A DNA stretch of 58,788 nucleotides from Thiocystis minor (GCF_016653465.1 NZ_NHSQ01000046.1:1-58788), one strand, 5' to 3'. Counted from the first letter of the stretch, positions 35,025 to 44,215 are shown. Program-made: numbers and translations. The notes: a model not told the origin generated them from the letters alone.

Positions 35025-36418
35025 TCCGTCCCCTGAGCATCCTGTTCCTCACTGTCGTGGCCGTCGCGGACACCGACGCGACATTCTTGATGACCATCGG
35101 CGGCGCGTGGATGCCAGAAGCGGTCGCACCCACGACGTCCACCCGTATCTTACCGGCACTGGCTGCGGCGCTGACCGTCCGACTGCCCGCATTGCGCGCG
35201 GCGAAAGCGGCACAACGGCTGGTTCAAGCGTCTGAGACTGGCCCCAGGCTGATCGGCTTTGGTCGATCCATACCCGCGCATCCGGCCCTCGCTCCGGCCA
35301 ACGTCAGCGCCAAACCAGCCTGGCGGATGCTCGCGGACGGACGGCAGGTCACCGCATGGCGTGTGGAGTCACCGGGCGCGCTCGGCGTGCGCTTGGGGAT
35401 GCGGTTCTTGAGTCTGCCCGACGCGGCGATTCTGCGGTTTATTGCCCCCGCGACGGGGCCTGTGGCGGTCATCTCTGGGGCCATGGTCAATGCCAGTGTG
35501 CGGCGAAACCGTAGCGCTGGCGTCCCGAACGAATCAGCGGCGCTGTACTGGTCGCCCTTGATCGAAGGGGAATCGATCATCACGGAAGTCGAATTGCCAG
35601 CCGCCATCCAGCCGGGCGGCGTCAGGTTCGACCTGAGTCGGCTGTCGCATTTCCTCCGCCTTCCCGTCTCGGGTGGTGCCCCGGACCCAACCGCCGAGAA
35701 CGACTGCCACGAGGACGTCATGTGCCATCCCGGCTGGGATCCGCCCAGCCGGGCGACCGCGATTCTGCTCTACACCCGCCCCGACGGGGGGAGCGGCATT
35801 TGCTCGGGCACGCTGCTCGATGATGCGGACCCCGCGACCCAGATCCCTTATTTCCTGACCGCGCATCACTGCGTGCCCGATCAGGCGCGGGCCTCCAGCC
35901 TGGAGACCTATTGGCTGTATCGATCTCTCGCGTGTGGCGGGTCGGTCGCTGACGCTCAGGCGGTCGCGGGAGGCACGGACCTGCTGTACACCGCCAGGCC
36001 AACCGACACCAGTTTTCTGCGGTTGCGTCGCGCGCCGCCGGCGGGGGTGGTCTTCGCGGACTGGCAGACGGCACCGCCAGCCGTGGGTACGGTCGTGGCG
36101 GGGGCGCATCATCCGCAGGGGCAGCCGCAGCGCATCGCCGTGGGCGTGCTGAGTGAGTCGCTGAGTTGTCTTGCCGTCGAGGACTGTGGCGCGGACCCGG
36201 ACGCTATGGAGGAGCATTTTCTACGGGTGACTTGGTCGCAAGGCGTGACGGCGGGAGGTGGCAGCGGCTCGGGGCTTTTCCTGGGGTCCGGTGAACTGGT
36301 GGGCACCCTCTTTGGGGGATATAGCGGGTGCGACCATCCGAATGGACAGGAGGACTACTACGGGCGCTTCGATCTGGCCTATCGGGCCGCGCTCTACCGT
36401 TGGCTGAGAGCGCACTGA
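35021..36418 (+). CDS. Secreted lysyl-endopeptidase-like serine protease
   Basis: A trypsin-fold protease of about 465 aa. A signal peptide (LSILFLTVVAVADTDA) is present if translation starts at TTG 35021; no suitable ATG precedes it. The propeptide-like N-terminal half contains ALYWSPLIEGESIITEVELP. Catalytic residues are His in LTAHHC (about 279), Asp in DTSFLRL (about 328) and Ser in GGGSGSGLF (about 412). Several Cys pairs suggest disulfides. The residue after the Ser-Gly is Gly rather than the usual Pro. Probably a secreted or periplasmic protease of the Achromobacter protease I group. Confidence 0.85.
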   Translation: MIRPLSILFLTVVAVADTDATFLMTIGGAWMPEAVAPTTSTRILPALAAALTVRLPALRAAKAAQRLVQASETGPRLIGFGRSIPAHPALAPANVSAKPAWRMLADGRQVTAWRVESPGALGVRLGMRFLSLPDAAILRFIAPATGPVAVISGAMVNASVRRNRSAGVPNESAALYWSPLIEGESIITEVELPAAIQPGGVRFDLSRLSHFLRLPVSGGAPDPTAENDCHEDVMCHPGWDPPSRATAILLYTRPDGGSGICSGTLLDDADPATQIPYFLTAHHCVPDQARASSLETYWLYRSLACGGSVADAQAVAGGTDLLYTARPTDTSFLRLRRAPPAGVVFADWQTAPPAVGTVVAGAHHPQGQPQRIAVGVLSESLSCLAVEDCGADPDAMEEHFLRVTWSQGVTAGGGSGSGLFLGSGELVGTLFGGYSGCDHPNGQEDYYGRFDLAYRAALYRWLRAH

Positions 36419-36450
36419 CCAACCTGTGGACTTTCGCGGGGAACCAAACG

Positions 36451-36876
36451 ATGCCATCTATCAAGAACTGGGTCCTTCCAACCTTGACCGCTGTCGTCCT
36501 GCTGCTGGGTTCGACGGTGCTAGCCGCCGCAGAGTGCGTTGCGACGCCACCGCCCGGTTCGGTCGAGCGTCAGGCGATTCTGGACGCACTCCGCGAGCAC
36601 AGCGCGAACGCGGTCAACCGCGAGATCGTGTTTGTTGTCGGCGCGCTCAAGGTCTGTTCTGGCTGGGCCTGGCTGCACGCATTCCCCCAATCGCCCGAAG
36701 GACGTGACCGTTTTGAAGATATCTCCGCACTGCTGCGGAAGACGCACGGTCGATGGCACGTCGTCGAAATCCCCTGTAGCGAACCGGATAATCCCGAATG
36801 TCTCGGTGAGCCGGGCTATTTCGCACGGTTGAAACAGCGCTTTCCCGCCTTGCCGGAAGCGATCCTGTCTGAGTGA
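36451..36876 (+). CDS. Periplasmic hypothetical protein
   Basis: A 141-aa protein with a signal peptide (hydrophobic core VLPTLTAVVLLLGSTVLAAA). The mature domain has FVVGALKVCSGWAWLHAFP, RDRFEDISALLRKTHGRWHV and a Cys pair PCSEPDNPEC. This pattern recurs in exported bacterial hypotheticals; function unknown. It follows the protease gene by 32 nt, so a shared transcript is possible. Confidence 0.7.
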   Translation: MPSIKNWVLPTLTAVVLLLGSTVLAAAECVATPPPGSVERQAILDALREHSANAVNREIVFVVGALKVCSGWAWLHAFPQSPEGRDRFEDISALLRKTHGRWHVVEIPCSEPDNPECLGEPGYFARLKQRFPALPEAILSE

Positions 36877-37001
36877 AACGGTGTGGGGACTGGAGAGCGA
36901 ATGCCCGTCGTTCTACACTCGGTTTGGGTTGAGGTTTTATTCGATCCGAACCACTGCAACGAGCGGACTTGCCCAGGGTCAGCGAGATAGGAGTAAAAAG
37001 C

Positions 37002-37655
37002 GTGCAAACGATCAGAATCGACTTGCGCGATGTCGATCACATCGACATCCAGGGCCGAGGGCATTTTCTGCCTCCAGCGCCACCCAAGCGTCGTTTGGAC
37101 GCTACGGAAAAAAAGGCGCTGGACGGCGCCCTCGAATTATGGAAGCTGTTCAATCCACAGGCGGAGATCTTTCGCACCCCGATCGAGCTGTCCGAGCATC
37201 CGCCCAGGGTGGACATCATCCCGCCCAGTCATGTGCCGGTGGGACTAACGCCAGCGTCCAAAGCCGCCGCGACACTGGCTCTCGGACTCAACGCATCCGC
37301 TTTCGCGGTGGTTGGCATCAGCGTCGGTGGTGGGCTCTACGGCTCAACGAACGGAGAACTCGGGGTCTACAACAGCGGCGGGCTTGGGCTCTGGAGCAAC
37401 ATCGGCGTCTCCGCCGGCCCTCAGTACACGTTCATCTTTGGTCCCCCGTCTGACTTCGGCGGCATCTCCTGGGGCGTCGGCTGCGACGTTGGCCCCGGCT
37501 TGGTGAGCGGCGGCGCGATGTTGCTGTTCAGCCTGCCGCCATTTCGCTGCCTCGGCTATTCTGTCAGCGTTTCCGTGGGAACCACGAGATTGCCATTCGA
37601 TGTCACCGTTCAGGCAAGTTTAACCACCACCAAGCCGCTGCTCTATTTCAAATAA
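37002..37655 (+). CDS. Hypothetical Gly-rich beta-strand protein
   Basis: A 217-aa protein from a GTG at 37002 with AGGAG at 36990-36994. The N-terminal 80 residues are polar (QTIRIDLRDVDHIDIQG). The C-terminal half is Gly/Ser/aromatic-rich with alternating hydrophobics (GGGLYGSTNGELGVYNSGG), suggestive of a beta-barrel or amyloid-like surface. No signal peptide. It lies 54 nt before a peptidoglycan-binding protein gene. Confidence 0.65.
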   Translation: MQTIRIDLRDVDHIDIQGRGHFLPPAPPKRRLDATEKKALDGALELWKLFNPQAEIFRTPIELSEHPPRVDIIPPSHVPVGLTPASKAAATLALGLNASAFAVVGISVGGGLYGSTNGELGVYNSGGLGLWSNIGVSAGPQYTFIFGPPSDFGGISWGVGCDVGPGLVSGGAMLLFSLPPFRCLGYSVSVSVGTTRLPFDVTVQASLTTTKPLLYFK

Positions 37656-37709
37656 ACACCTGCGCGGAAGCTCGGGATGCTGCCGCAGCAACATGAAGGA
37701 GATCCATCC

Positions 37710-37979
37710 ATGCGTCTTCTGCTCAGAACCGGTTCGTCCGGCCAACCCGTGAGACACCTGCAGAGTTCGATCAATTTTCTCCAGATCGTCAGTCCGCCGT
37801 TAGCGGTCGATGGGATTTTCGGACCCAAGACCCAGGCGGCGGTCATCGCCTTTCAGCGCGCACTCCACCTGACCACGGACGGAATCGTCGGTCCCCTGAC
37901 TGGCCAGGCTCTGGCGGGTACCCTGTTTCTCGCCATGATTCGGCCCGCGCAGCTTCGGGGCGTGATTAAGCCGAATTAA
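37710..37979 (+). CDS. Peptidoglycan-binding domain protein (PG_binding_1)
   Basis: An 89-aa protein that is almost entirely one PG_binding_1 module: VRHLQSSINFLQ, VDGIFGPKTQAAVIAFQRA and LTTDGIVGPLTGQAL. No signal peptide or catalytic domain. AAGGAG precedes the ATG. It may be a loose cell-wall adaptor, or a cytoplasmic protein exported with a partner. Confidence 0.85.
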   Translation: MRLLLRTGSSGQPVRHLQSSINFLQIVSPPLAVDGIFGPKTQAAVIAFQRALHLTTDGIVGPLTGQALAGTLFLAMIRPAQLRGVIKPN

Positions 37980-38041
37980 CAGCTTCCTCGTCCTCAAAGG
38001 GCTTGTCGTGCATCCAGGGAATCGATCAGTGGTACTGCGCC

Positions 38042-38506
38042 TCAGCCGTGCATCCGCACCGTCCCGGAGACGATCCCCAGGATCTCGATTTCGTCATGGC
38101 GCAGATAGAGCGGTTCCATGTCGGGGTTGGCCGGTTGCAGGCGGATGCCGTTGGGCTCGACATAGAAGCGTTTGAGGGTCACGCGCTCGCCGTTGATCAG
38201 GGCGACCACGGTTTCGCCGTTTTCGGCCGTTTGGCGCTTCTCGACGATGATGATGTCGCCGTCCTGGATCTGATCGTCGATCATCGAATGTCCGCGCACG
38301 CGCAGCGCGTAGCTGTTTTTGGTGACCATCTGGCTTGGGACCGTGACGGTCTCATGGTCCTCGGGCGTTTCCACCGGACGGCCTGCGGCGACGTAGCCCA
38401 GAAGCGGGATTTCCGTGCCGGGTTCGGTCTCCAGGTCGAGCGGCTCCAGAATGGGATCCCAGATCAAGCGTGTGCGTTTGGGTATCAGGTAGGCGAGTTT
38501 CGGCAT
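38042..38506 (-). CDS. S24 LexA/UmuD-like peptidase without DNA-binding domain
   Basis: A 154-aa protein with the LexA autocleavage domain. It has an Ala41-Gly42 bond in GYVAAGRPVE, catalytic Ser74 in RGHSMIDDQI and Lys112 in RVTLKRFY. Spacing agrees with LexA and UmuD. The N-terminal 30 residues (AYLIPKRTRLIWDPILEPL) cannot form the LexA winged helix, so this is a headless relative like UmuD. No umuC lies nearby. It could be a UmuD-like regulator of a polymerase encoded elsewhere, or an antagonist of LexA. Confidence 0.85.
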   Translation of the reverse strand: MPKLAYLIPKRTRLIWDPILEPLDLETEPGTEIPLLGYVAAGRPVETPEDHETVTVPSQMVTKNSYALRVRGHSMIDDQIQDGDIIIVEKRQTAENGETVVALINGERVTLKRFYVEPNGIRLQPANPDMEPLYLRHDEIEILGIVSGTVRMHG

Positions 38507-38672
38507 GCGATCACTCCGCGAGGCTGGCTGTTTTGACGTGTCGGGGCAGTACGACAAGTCTAGCCAACCGGAAAGACAACCGAAAGCAGACGGCAATTCG
38601 AGACGAGCGACTCATCTTTTCCGTCCCCAATGATTTACCCTTCGTGGCTTTTCCTCCAAGAATCCACGAAGC

Positions 38673-39590
38673 ATGTTCAGATCTATCCGCCTGTTCGCAC
38701 TGCCCGTCCTATTTTTCTCCCTGCCCGTACATGCCGCCTTTGACGCCTGTCTCGACCAGTTTCCGAATCGCACCCCGCCGAACGTCAGCACGAGCGCTGG
38801 ACAGGTGCGAGACCTCTGCATGGACAGCTTCGCCATCCTGCACTCGGGCCAATCGAAGACGGCGGTTTACGTCGTCGAGCGGTTGAATCGTGTCCGTCTT
38901 GCGGAGGCAGACGAGGAGCGCACGGATCGGTTCTACGAAGAAGCCCGCTTACCGTCCTCCCATCGGGCGCGGCTGGCCGATTACCAGGGATCTGGACGAG
39001 ACCGCGGCCACTTAGCCAGCGCTGCCGACATGCCGAATCCGAACGCGATGGCGCAGTCTTTTTCGCTGGCCAACATGGTGCCCCAGGCGCCCGAGAATAA
39101 CCGGGGCATCTGGGCAAAGAGCGTGGAACAGGCGACGCGGAAATACGCGATGAGGGCCGAAGGCGATGTGTTCGTCTTCACGGGGCCTGTGTTCTCGAAG
39201 CCAGTCACGACGATTGGCAGCGGCAAGGTCTGGGTACCGACTAGCCTCTACAAATTGGTTTACGATCAGGCGCAAAATCGGGCTTGGGCGTTCTGGGTCG
39301 ACAATCGCGATGCCAGGATGAGCAAGCCGATCAGCTATGACGAACTGGTCAAGCGGACAGGCATCGAGTTCTTGCCGGGCATCCAGGTCAGCGGTGGGAT
39401 CGCTCAGAGTTCCACGCCTGCCGTGGCCCTGACCGCCGTGGCACCATCAACGACAGTGGGCTGCGGAAGTAAACGTACTTGCAAGCAGATGGTCGACTGC
39501 GCCGAGGCGAGGCATTATCTCAACGATTGCGGGGTGTCGTCGCTGGATGGGGATGGCGACGGGATGCCGTGTGCCAAGCTCTGCCGGTAG
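38673..39590 (+). CDS. Secreted DNA/RNA non-specific endonuclease (NUC1) with excalibur tail
   Basis: A 305-aa exported nuclease. The signal peptide is residues 1-21 (ALPVLFFSLPVHA). The catalytic motif GRDRGHLASAADM has its His near residue 112, and NMVPQAPENNRGIW supplies the metal-binding Asn. The C-terminus carries a short excalibur domain with a Ca-binding DxDxDG (DGDGDGMPC) and cysteines. It degrades DNA and RNA outside the cytoplasm. No immunity protein is apparent. Confidence 0.93.
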   Translation: MFRSIRLFALPVLFFSLPVHAAFDACLDQFPNRTPPNVSTSAGQVRDLCMDSFAILHSGQSKTAVYVVERLNRVRLAEADEERTDRFYEEARLPSSHRARLADYQGSGRDRGHLASAADMPNPNAMAQSFSLANMVPQAPENNRGIWAKSVEQATRKYAMRAEGDVFVFTGPVFSKPVTTIGSGKVWVPTSLYKLVYDQAQNRAWAFWVDNRDARMSKPISYDELVKRTGIEFLPGIQVSGGIAQSSTPAVALTAVAPSTTVGCGSKRTCKQMVDCAEARHYLNDCGVSSLDGDGDGMPCAKLCR

Positions 39591-39641
39591 GCTATTGAAC
39601 GCATTTTAACCCACGCCAACTCACACGACGGGAGCGAGACC

Positions 39642-40022
39642 ATGGGCCTTTTAAGCGGATTGCTGGGCAACGCCTCCAGCGTCGATCTCGGCAAGATCAC
39701 CAAGCAACTCGAACCGATCCTGGCCGACGCGGAAACGGTCGAGCTGGCCTTTCAACTCATCCGCGATCAGTTCGTTTTCACCAGCAAACGGTTGATCCTG
39801 ATCGACAAGCAAGGACTGACCGGCAAAAAAGTCGAATACCTGTCGATTCCCTACAAGTCAATCAACCGGTTTTCCATCGAAACCGCCGGGCATTTCGACC
39901 TGGACGCGGAGATGAAACTTTGGGTCGGCAGCGATCCCACGCCGATCGTCAAGGAATTGCGCGGCAGCGAGAATGTCAGCGCGATCCAGAGGGCGTTGGC
40001 GACGGCGGCGCTGATGGGGTAA
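39642..40022 (+). CDS. PH-like domain protein (DUF1696/bPH_1)
   Basis: A 126-aa protein that is one bacterial PH-like domain: VELAFQLIRDQFVFTSKRLI, KQGLTGKKVEYLSIPYKSI and FSIETAGHFDLDAEMKLWVG. The pattern and length match the family closely. Role unknown, possibly protein or lipid binding in the cytoplasm. Confidence 0.92.
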   Translation: MGLLSGLLGNASSVDLGKITKQLEPILADAETVELAFQLIRDQFVFTSKRLILIDKQGLTGKKVEYLSIPYKSINRFSIETAGHFDLDAEMKLWVGSDPTPIVKELRGSENVSAIQRALATAALMG

Positions 40023-40040
40023 GCATTGTGCGGTGGCGGT

Positions 40041-40631
40041 TCAGTCTTTCCGGCAAAGAAGCAGGGTATTCAGCCATCGCTCATCTCCGCGCCCCGGTCG
40101 ACGATCCGCCGTCGTCCAGGTGTCCCGCTCGCTGAATGCCGGTGACGCCGCCAGCAGCGCGGCCAGGCCCGTCTCGTTCAGATCGGTGAAGCGTCGCCCG
40201 CCGTGCTCGCGCTCGCCCTGTCCGTACTTGAACGAGGCGTAGAGCGTACCGTTCGGTTTGAGGGCCACCGCCAAACGTTCCAGCACCACGGGCAGATCTA
40301 ACAGCGGCACATGCAGCAGACTGGCGCAGGCCCAGATGCCGTCGAATTCTCCGTGCCAGTCGATGTCCTGGAAGTGCTTCACCTGGACCGGCAGCCCGCA
40401 ATGCGCGGCGGCGAGGGCCGCCAGGGTCGGAGATGCATCGAAGGCGGTGACGGCGTAACCACGCGCGAGAAAGGCGCGGGCATCGCGCCCGGAGCCGCAA
40501 CCGGCATCTAGGATGTGGGCGGAGGCGGGCAGATGGGCGAGGAAACGCGCGTACAATGGCGCGAGATCGACGCCGACCGTTTCCGAGAAAAACGCCTGCG
40601 CGTGGTCTTCGTAGTGGGAATTCGAGACCAT
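40041..40631 (-). CDS. Class I SAM-dependent methyltransferase
   Basis: A 196-aa methyltransferase with motif I ILDAGCGSGRDARAFLARGY, motif II around VTAFDASPTLAALA, and the GIWACASLLHVP segment after the fourth strand. This type resembles small TehB/UbiG-like methyltransferases. Substrate unknown. It is divergent from the 177-aa/HNH/AcrVA2-like cassette with a 45-nt intergenic gap. Confidence 0.9.
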   Translation of the reverse strand: MVSNSHYEDHAQAFFSETVGVDLAPLYARFLAHLPASAHILDAGCGSGRDARAFLARGYAVTAFDASPTLAALAAAHCGLPVQVKHFQDIDWHGEFDGIWACASLLHVPLLDLPVVLERLAVALKPNGTLYASFKYGQGEREHGGRRFTDLNETGLAALLAASPAFSERDTWTTADRRPGRGDERWLNTLLLCRKD

Positions 40632-40676
40632 CCAGTTAGCACTCAACTTTGCGTTAATTTTCAACGGACCAATACG

Positions 40677-41210
40677 ATGGATGACCAGCAAGCACAACGC
40701 ATCGCCGACAATCTCCCAGGTTTCCTGCTGTCCCGCAATCCTGACCAGATTCGGGATGCGTTTCGCGCGCTGGTCTTCCTCGACGGACAGCGCATTCGCC
40801 ACCTGGCCGAGCCGGTCATCGCCGAGACCGACATCCCGGATCTGCTGGAAGAGTTCGATGGCGATCTGCCACAGGCGCTCCACCGGTTCATGATGGACGT
40901 GTTTGTGGAAAGCGTCCTGGAGACGTTGCGCGAGAAAGCGCCGGAAGTCGACACCTCGGTTGAACACGATGCGGCGTCGTGGATTGAAGCGAACGCGGCG
41001 GCGATCACGGCGGCGAACATTGGCATCCTGGAAGCGGCGTTGCCGCACGAGCGCGTTCCCGTCCGGCGCACCCTGATCGAGTTCCACCACCAGATCGATT
41101 TCGAGGCGTGGGAAGCCGACCAAAATGCCACGATCCAGAGCGTCTGGGGGGACATCGAGACCCAGATCAAAGGGCGGCTGGCCAACGCATCGACCACTGC
41201 GGCGTCGTGA
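40677..41210 (+). CDS. Hypothetical protein, first gene of HNH cassette
   Basis: A 177-aa acidic, mainly helical protein (QRIADNLPGFLLSRNPDQIR; DGDLPQALHRFMMDVFVE). No motif recognised. The stop overlaps the GTG start of the HNH gene by 4 nt, and a third gene follows after 7 nt, so all three form one operon. It may be the accessory or immunity part of that cassette; this is inference. Confidence 0.7.
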   Translation: MDDQQAQRIADNLPGFLLSRNPDQIRDAFRALVFLDGQRIRHLAEPVIAETDIPDLLEEFDGDLPQALHRFMMDVFVESVLETLREKAPEVDTSVEHDAASWIEANAAAITAANIGILEAALPHERVPVRRTLIEFHHQIDFEAWEADQNATIQSVWGDIETQIKGRLANASTTAAS

Positions 41211-42364
41211 CCGCCATTCTCCCGATGAGCTTGCCGGAAGCGCGTGGCCTGAACATTGGGGCGCTCGCCGGGCTGTTTCGGAACGTTACCAATTCCTATA
41301 AATTCGTGTTCTTCCTGGCGATCCTCGACTTGCTCAAGCGACACGGATTCGATGCGACCCGGCCCTATCCCTATGCCGAGATCACCATCGAGATGCTGGC
41401 GACCGCTTGGTTCGCGCATTCGTTTTTCAAGCTGTCGTTCGGCGCTCAGGACACCATCGCGAAAAAGCTCGATGCGCTGGACCTGGATTACCTGACGCAC
41501 GCGAATCTCTTTGCCAATGACCGGCGTGCCCTGCGCGCGGCGTTGCAGGCCAGCGATCCCAAGGATTCGGGGAGGCTGATGGATTTCGTGCCTTACCGGC
41601 TGCTGATTCCCTTCCTTGAACCGCAATTGCGCGGGGTCGACAAGGCTGCCTGGACGATCTTCGAGAAGGCCATGCCAGCGATCGCCAACGCCCACTACGC
41701 CACCGCGCGCCCGCTCTATCGCTTCGACAACGACGACTACCGGCACTGCTCAGGCATCCTCTGGCATCCCGATTGGGTCGCCTATTTGAAGGAGCATTAC
41801 GCCATCGTTCACGGTTGGGCGGCTTGGCACTGGCTTGGCTACATGCAGAAGCGCAACCCCACGACGCCCGGACTGGCGAACAAGCTTTTTCCGCCCGTGA
41901 AGCGCGATGCGCTGACGCGGCAAACCAAGTATTGGCGCACGATCCTCCAGCACCCGGACGGCCCCGCACTGCGCTGTATCTATTCCGGGGAACCGCTGTC
42001 TGTCGAACGGTTCGCCCTGGATCACTATCTACCCTGGTCTTTCGTCGCTCATAATCAGATATGGAACCTGATCCCAGCCCCGCCCGGCGTCAATTCCTCG
42101 AAGTCGAACCATCTCCCGAGCGAGCACTATTTCCAAGGCTTCGTGGCTTTGCAGCATCAGGGCTTGCTGATCGCCAGCCGGATCCTGACGGCGGGCCAGT
42201 TCGCCAAGCAGACTGAGGACTATCTCGCGGACCTGCATCTTCCGTCATCGGCGGCGCTGCTGGACCTCGAACAGTTGTCCCGTGCCTATGCGCAGAATAT
42301 TGGCCCACTCCTGACCCTGGCGACCAACCAGGGCTTTACGTCTGATTGGCAGTACGCCCGCTGA
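41207..42364 (+). CDS. HNH endonuclease domain protein
   Basis: About 385 aa from GTG 41207 (ATG 41225 possible). The N-terminal 240 residues are helical with many aromatics (FRNVTNSYKFVFFLAILDLL). The HNH module starts near residue 256: CIYSGEPLSVERFALDHYLP, then IWNLIPAPPGVNSSKSNHLP, with the DH pair and the Asn/His set in order. The architecture suggests a nuclease with a sensing N-terminal region, as in some defence systems. Tight coupling on both sides. Confidence 0.85.
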   Translation: MTAILPMSLPEARGLNIGALAGLFRNVTNSYKFVFFLAILDLLKRHGFDATRPYPYAEITIEMLATAWFAHSFFKLSFGAQDTIAKKLDALDLDYLTHANLFANDRRALRAALQASDPKDSGRLMDFVPYRLLIPFLEPQLRGVDKAAWTIFEKAMPAIANAHYATARPLYRFDNDDYRHCSGILWHPDWVAYLKEHYAIVHGWAAWHWLGYMQKRNPTTPGLANKLFPPVKRDALTRQTKYWRTILQHPDGPALRCIYSGEPLSVERFALDHYLPWSFVAHNQIWNLIPAPPGVNSSKSNHLPSEHYFQGFVALQHQGLLIASRILTAGQFAKQTEDYLADLHLPSSAALLDLEQLSRAYAQNIGPLLTLATNQGFTSDWQYAR

Positions 42365-42371
42365 GATCCCC

Positions 42372-43511
42372 ATGGAACGCCTGAACGACCCCAGCCTCAT
42401 GCCCTTGCCGCATCCTGTGCGCTTCGATGCCGCCTCGGGAACGCAGCCGGACACGGGACTCTACGAGCATTACGGGATCATGGGCACGTTGCGCCCGTAC
42501 CTGACCGACGCGACCGCCTCGACCGAATGGATCATCAATCATTGTCCAGGGATGCTGGATCTGGCGATGGCACATTTCGGCGTGATGGCTGGGCAGGACA
42601 TGGGATCGTTCATCCTGACGCTGACCCGCTCCCGTCTACGGGCGCATGGCGATCCGATCCTTCAGGTCACGCCGGCACTGCAATCGATGTTGGCGGAAAC
42701 CGATCTGGCCGAAGACCTGCCCGTCAGCTTGCTGCGCGGCAGCGCGCCGTTGGCTTTCGTGGAGTTCGCCCGTCCCAATCTGCTGCGGGTGCCGAACCGT
42801 TTTACCGGGCTGCATGAATGCGAAGGGGTCTACATCGGCGACTACCGTTTGCCGCCGTTCTATCATGAGATTTTGGGGCAATCCGATCGCGTTCGCGCCC
42901 TCGGTCTCGATACGACCAAGCCCATCCGTGCGATCGAGATCATGATCATCGGCTCGCCCATGGGAAAAGCGCACGCCCTCGACGATGCGTCCCAGGATCT
43001 CTTGCTGCTGATCCAGGATGAGGACGAGAGCCTCAGCGCCGTATTGGATCGCCATATCCGCTACTACAACGCGCCGGAAGCGTACAGCCATCCTGGATTG
43101 ACGCCGTTCAGTCCAGATGAGGTGGCGATGACGCGACCGGTGATCTTCGAGTTAGCAAAGATCCTGCTCTATCTGACTCTCCCCGAGGCCGAACGGCTGG
43201 AGATCCCCGAGCGCTCGGACCTGGAGCGGCGTCTGAAAAAGTTCGGAAAGCTCACGGCCAAACGGCGCGAGCGTTTGGCGAGTGCCTATGATCGGATCCT
43301 GATCGGTCCCCGGACCTTGCCGGAAACTGACGCCGGCAATGCTGACGAGAGCCATCGCAGTCCGCGACCCCACTGGCGGCGCGGTCACTTACGGCGTATC
43401 CGCTACGGCGAGGGTCTGGCGGAAAGCCGCTTGGGCTGGATTCGTCCGGTGCTGGTCAACGCGACCGAGGCGTTCAGGGCGGTGAATGGCAAACCGTCTG
43501 TCGGGCAGTAG
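42372..43511 (+). CDS. AcrVA2-like hypothetical protein
   Basis: A 379-aa protein. The C-terminal block PHWRRGHLRRIRYGEG (starting at about 333) followed by WIRPVLVN is characteristic of a widespread family that includes the anti-CRISPR AcrVA2 and many plasmid and phage proteins. The N-terminal part (LYEHYGIMGTLRPYLTDATA) and the middle are helical and unassigned. There is no Cas12a system in the window, so an anti-Cas12 role here is unlikely. It is the last gene of the HNH cassette. Confidence 0.6.
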   Translation: MERLNDPSLMPLPHPVRFDAASGTQPDTGLYEHYGIMGTLRPYLTDATASTEWIINHCPGMLDLAMAHFGVMAGQDMGSFILTLTRSRLRAHGDPILQVTPALQSMLAETDLAEDLPVSLLRGSAPLAFVEFARPNLLRVPNRFTGLHECEGVYIGDYRLPPFYHEILGQSDRVRALGLDTTKPIRAIEIMIIGSPMGKAHALDDASQDLLLLIQDEDESLSAVLDRHIRYYNAPEAYSHPGLTPFSPDEVAMTRPVIFELAKILLYLTLPEAERLEIPERSDLERRLKKFGKLTAKRRERLASAYDRILIGPRTLPETDAGNADESHRSPRPHWRRGHLRRIRYGEGLAESRLGWIRPVLVNATEAFRAVNGKPSVGQ

Positions 43512-44215
43512 TAACATGGCTGTCAGACAAGAAGACCAGTCTCGCGGCGAGGGTTTTTCCCGCCGATCCAATCACCGTGACTCGCCCATCTCATCTCGGA
43601 CGATTTCAGGGGTCCATTGGTTTGATGGCGTGGATCACGGATGGGAAGCCGCCGCCTTCAGGGTAGAAAAGGCATCACAGGGATGAACACGAAAATGCGC
43701 CGACTGTCGGCAGAATCTTCTACTCACCGAAACCTGGTGGCTGAAAGACGCGGGGAGCTGCCAGCTAACCTCCTGGGCTCAGTGACGCTTCCGTCCCAGT
43801 TGCGGGCAGTGGCACTTTCTCCGTCGACGTCTGAAGTCCAGTGAACAGCCGACGCTCGCCCTGTGCGCGAGCTACATATACCGCCCCCCGGAACTCGTTC
43901 CTATAACTCCCGGTTAAGCTCGACTTTGGCCATTTTTTGCAGCACCCCAGCCGGGTAACTGCCTATAAAATCATGAGGGCGGAAAATTAGAGGCGGTCGG
44001 GAGACCGAAACGCGGAAATTGGACCCTCGCTACTCTTTGGGGGGCTTCGTAAGCGTCTGATCCAAAAGATTTGCTGGTTAGTGAAAATGGCCAAAGTCGA
44101 GTCAAGAGGAGAGGTCCTGTATTTGATAATCAGACATGCCGGCCGAGCTAAGAACCTGAAATGGTATAGCTTCAGTAATAACTTCCGCCTGGATGTCAGG
44201 TTAGCTGTTTTTTAA
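43512..44215. other. Noncoding stretch with inverted-repeat element
   Basis: Seven hundred nt between the HNH cassette and the minus-strand 526-aa gene. No credible gene. It contains the 18-bp inverted repeats described separately, a small hairpin CGGTC-GGGA-GACCG near 43997 and an AT-rich leader to the right. Confidence 0.5.
43919..44101. repeat. Perfect 18-bp inverted repeats bounding a 183-bp element
   Basis: CTCGACTTTGGCCATTTT at 43919-43936 is exactly complementary to 44084-44101. The 147 bp between carry no gene. The layout is like a miniature inverted-repeat transposable element, though obvious target duplications are not seen. It may also be the scar of a lost insertion sequence. Confidence 0.65.

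Noticed and set aside
38003-38536. Plus-strand 177-aa frame over the LexA-like gene
   Set aside because: Antisense shadow of a gene with full catalytic motifs; no supporting ribosome site.
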